The notes beneath the pieces were generated by a model. That model worked only from the letters and a program-made list of their open reading frames with translations, was not told the DNA's origin and did not search any database. The translations under genes were made by a program, and so were the position numbers. This document shows, piece after piece, positions 62,846 to 64,000 of a DNA stretch of 64,000 nucleotides (its first letter is position 1; each line of letters starts with the position of its first letter). Origin of the DNA: Hetaerina americana (lineage: Eukaryota > Arthropoda > Insecta > Odonata > Calopterygidae); contig JAKTNV010000077.1 of NCBI GenBank assembly GCA_022747635.1, positions 1,428,501 to 1,492,500 of the forward strand, written 5' to 3'.

Positions 62846-64000
62846 TACGTGATTTCGCATCCATATTCTCATCGTCATCCGAATTAAAATTTGTATCCGC
62901 ATCGGTATCGCCATCTACATTTACATCCGCATTCGCATCCATATACGCATCCGTGACCTAATCCGTTTCCTTTTCCGTATTCATTTCCTTCTTTGTATTC
63001 CCATCCATATCCAAAACGCTATCCACTACCGCATTTCTATCCTAATCCCCATTAGTGTCCGCATTTGTACACGTCTCCGTTTCGGCATCCGTATCCGTAT
63101 CTAAACCCGCATCCGTAGCCGCATATATATCCGTGTCTGCTTTGGTATTCGCATCCGTATAAAGATCTGTATCCGCATCGATGACCGTTTCGAAGTATGC
63201 GTCCGTATTTGCATCGGCTTCCGTATCCATATCCGCATTCGTATCCGTCGCCGCATTAAGATCCGTATCCACTACGCATTCACATCTGTCTTCGCATCCG
63301 AATCCGCATCCATATCAAAAACCGTATCCGAATCCTTTTTAGCATGAGTATCCGTTCCTGTATCCGTATCAGTATTCCCATTCCTATCTAAAACCGTATC
63401 CACATCCGAATCCGCATTCTTATCAGCCTCTGCATCCGCATTCGTTTCCGCATCAGAATCCATATTAAAATCCAGATAAGTATTCATATCATCATCCGTA
63501 TCAATATGCGCATCCAGATCCGCATCTTTATTCGCATCCGTATCCGCAAGCTTATCTGTACCCCCATCGGTATCTGCATCCGCATCTCTAAACGAATCCG
63601 TATCCGTATTCGCATCCTAATCCGCAGCCGCGTCCATTACCGCATTCGCATCCGTCTAAGCATCTAAATTTCTCCCGTCTCTTTTTCCGCATCGGTATCG
63701 GCACCCGTATCCACAACCGCGTCTGTATCTTCATCCACATACGTAACCGCATCCGTATCCGTCTACTTTTACGCATTCGTTTCCGCATCAGTTATCCGCT
63801 TCGGAATGCGTACATGAATTCATATCCGTATACGCATCCGCTTTCACATCTGTGTTCGCATCCGCATCCGCATCTGTATTAACATCCGTGTCCTAACCCA
63901 TGTGCGTTTCGTATTCGTTTCCATTTCGGTATTTCCCTCCGTATCCGCATCGCTATCAGCATCCGCGTTTGTATCCGTATCCGCATCAGTGTCCACATTT
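62846..64000 (-). repeat. Hexamer array (inverted), right arm part 6, runs off window
   Basis: Mirror of 32,632-33,279 plus about 524 bp with no left-arm partner. At the corresponding left-arm position (32,975-33,010) there are two GGGTTTAGA words close together, and right-arm flanks near 63,108 and 63,640 match either side. The array is still in progress at the last base. Confidence 0.93.

Larger units (their letters stand above)
51213..64000 (-). repeat. Right arm of giant imperfect palindrome (continues beyond window)
   Basis: Reverse complement of 32,632-49,882 with spacers in mirrored order (49.8, 42.5, 41.4, 40.5, 35.2, 33.4 kb partners at 51.3, 53.4, 54.5, 55.3, 60.9, 62.7 kb). In well-aligned stretches, such as 52,741-53,280 against 42,640-43,181, only scattered single-base differences are seen. 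About 4.05 kb (45,290-49,335) and 1.3 kb (43,665-44,990) of the left arm are absent, while about 0.52 kb near 63,109-63,632 is extra. Confidence 0.93.

Noticed and set aside
1..64000. CRISPR array (regular repeats with spacers)
   Set aside because: The repeats are contiguous hexamers, and the AT-rich spacers are related to one another and spaced irregularly by 0.8-10 kb. There are no unique 30-40-bp spacers and no cas-like genes.
32632..64000. Palindrome as a chimeric fold-back read artefact
   Set aside because: An artefact would give near-identical arms. Here there are scattered substitutions, a diverged 132-bp duplication, different 141-bp copy numbers and multi-kilobase gaps. Long-read spanning remains the decisive test.
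1..64000. CENP-B box or other known centromere motif
   Set aside because: Neither the hexamer, the pentamer nor the spacer boxes contain a sequence matching the CENP-B box core as I know it, so centromere identity cannot be claimed.

Overview
This window is almost entirely satellite-type repetitive DNA, and I can support no protein-coding or structural RNA gene in it. The main component is a degenerate hexamer of the type GGATAC/GGATGC (working consensus NRATRY). It fills about 53 kb in long arrays broken by AT-rich spacers of about 200-310 bp that are recognisably one family. One 5.2-kb island (about 12.13-17.37 kb) is a different satellite, a degenerate pentamer of the type TTCAG/GTTCA. Long simple-satellite arrays with higher-order structure, interspersed spacer elements and a very large palindrome point to eukaryotic heterochromatin (pericentromeric, subtelomeric or sex-chromosome-like). 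The sequence does not let me name the species or even the phylum. Open frames are abundant only because the unit is 6 bp (two codons) and rarely makes stops. Their translations are dipeptide repeats (DTDA, RIRM, GYGC on +; IRIR, SVSA, PYPH on -), and the long ones change repeat phase part-way.

Layout. From 1 to about 12.13 kb hexamer arrays lie in GGATAC orientation, with spacers near 0.9-1.1, 8.1-8.3, 11.1-11.3 and 11.96-12.13 kb. From 12.13 to 17.37 kb lies the pentamer island, whose 3' part has its own 1.25-1.28-kb period. From 17.37 to 51.21 kb hexamer arrays continue in the same orientation with spacers near 19.2, 21.5, 23.3, 33.4, 35.2, 40.5, 41.4, 42.5, 45.6 and 49.8 kb. At about 51,213 the orientation flips, and the rest of the window is GTATCC-oriented with inverted spacers near 51.3, 53.4, 54.5, 55.3, 60.9 and 62.7 kb.

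Large-scale architecture. (1) The DNA from about 32.63 to 49.88 kb is repeated in reverse complement from 51.21 kb to the window end, an imperfect palindrome with a 1.33-kb centre whose right arm runs off the window. The arms differ by scattered substitutions and by large gaps: about 4.05 kb and 1.3 kb are missing from the right arm, about 0.52 kb is missing from the left arm, and there is a 132-bp duplication and an expanded 141-bp tandem array in the right arm. (2) The segment from 1 to about 12.1 kb is an older, more diverged direct duplicate of about 22.35-35.2 kb. (3) Spacers come in two main forms. Form A always follows a short stretch where the hexamer turns round on itself (a fold-back). 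Form B often joins the array at a near-constant junction containing AAACGTTGTAAAC. Spacers and array landmarks therefore appear to be parts of a higher-order repeat and not independent insertions.

The most interesting points are the diverged giant palindrome and its flip inside a conserved spacer box, the fold-back plus spacer composite, the CpG-decay-like variation of the hexamer, a clean G-quadruplex motif at 4,490-4,519, and the isolated pentamer island. I found no convincing new molecular system beyond this repeat architecture.
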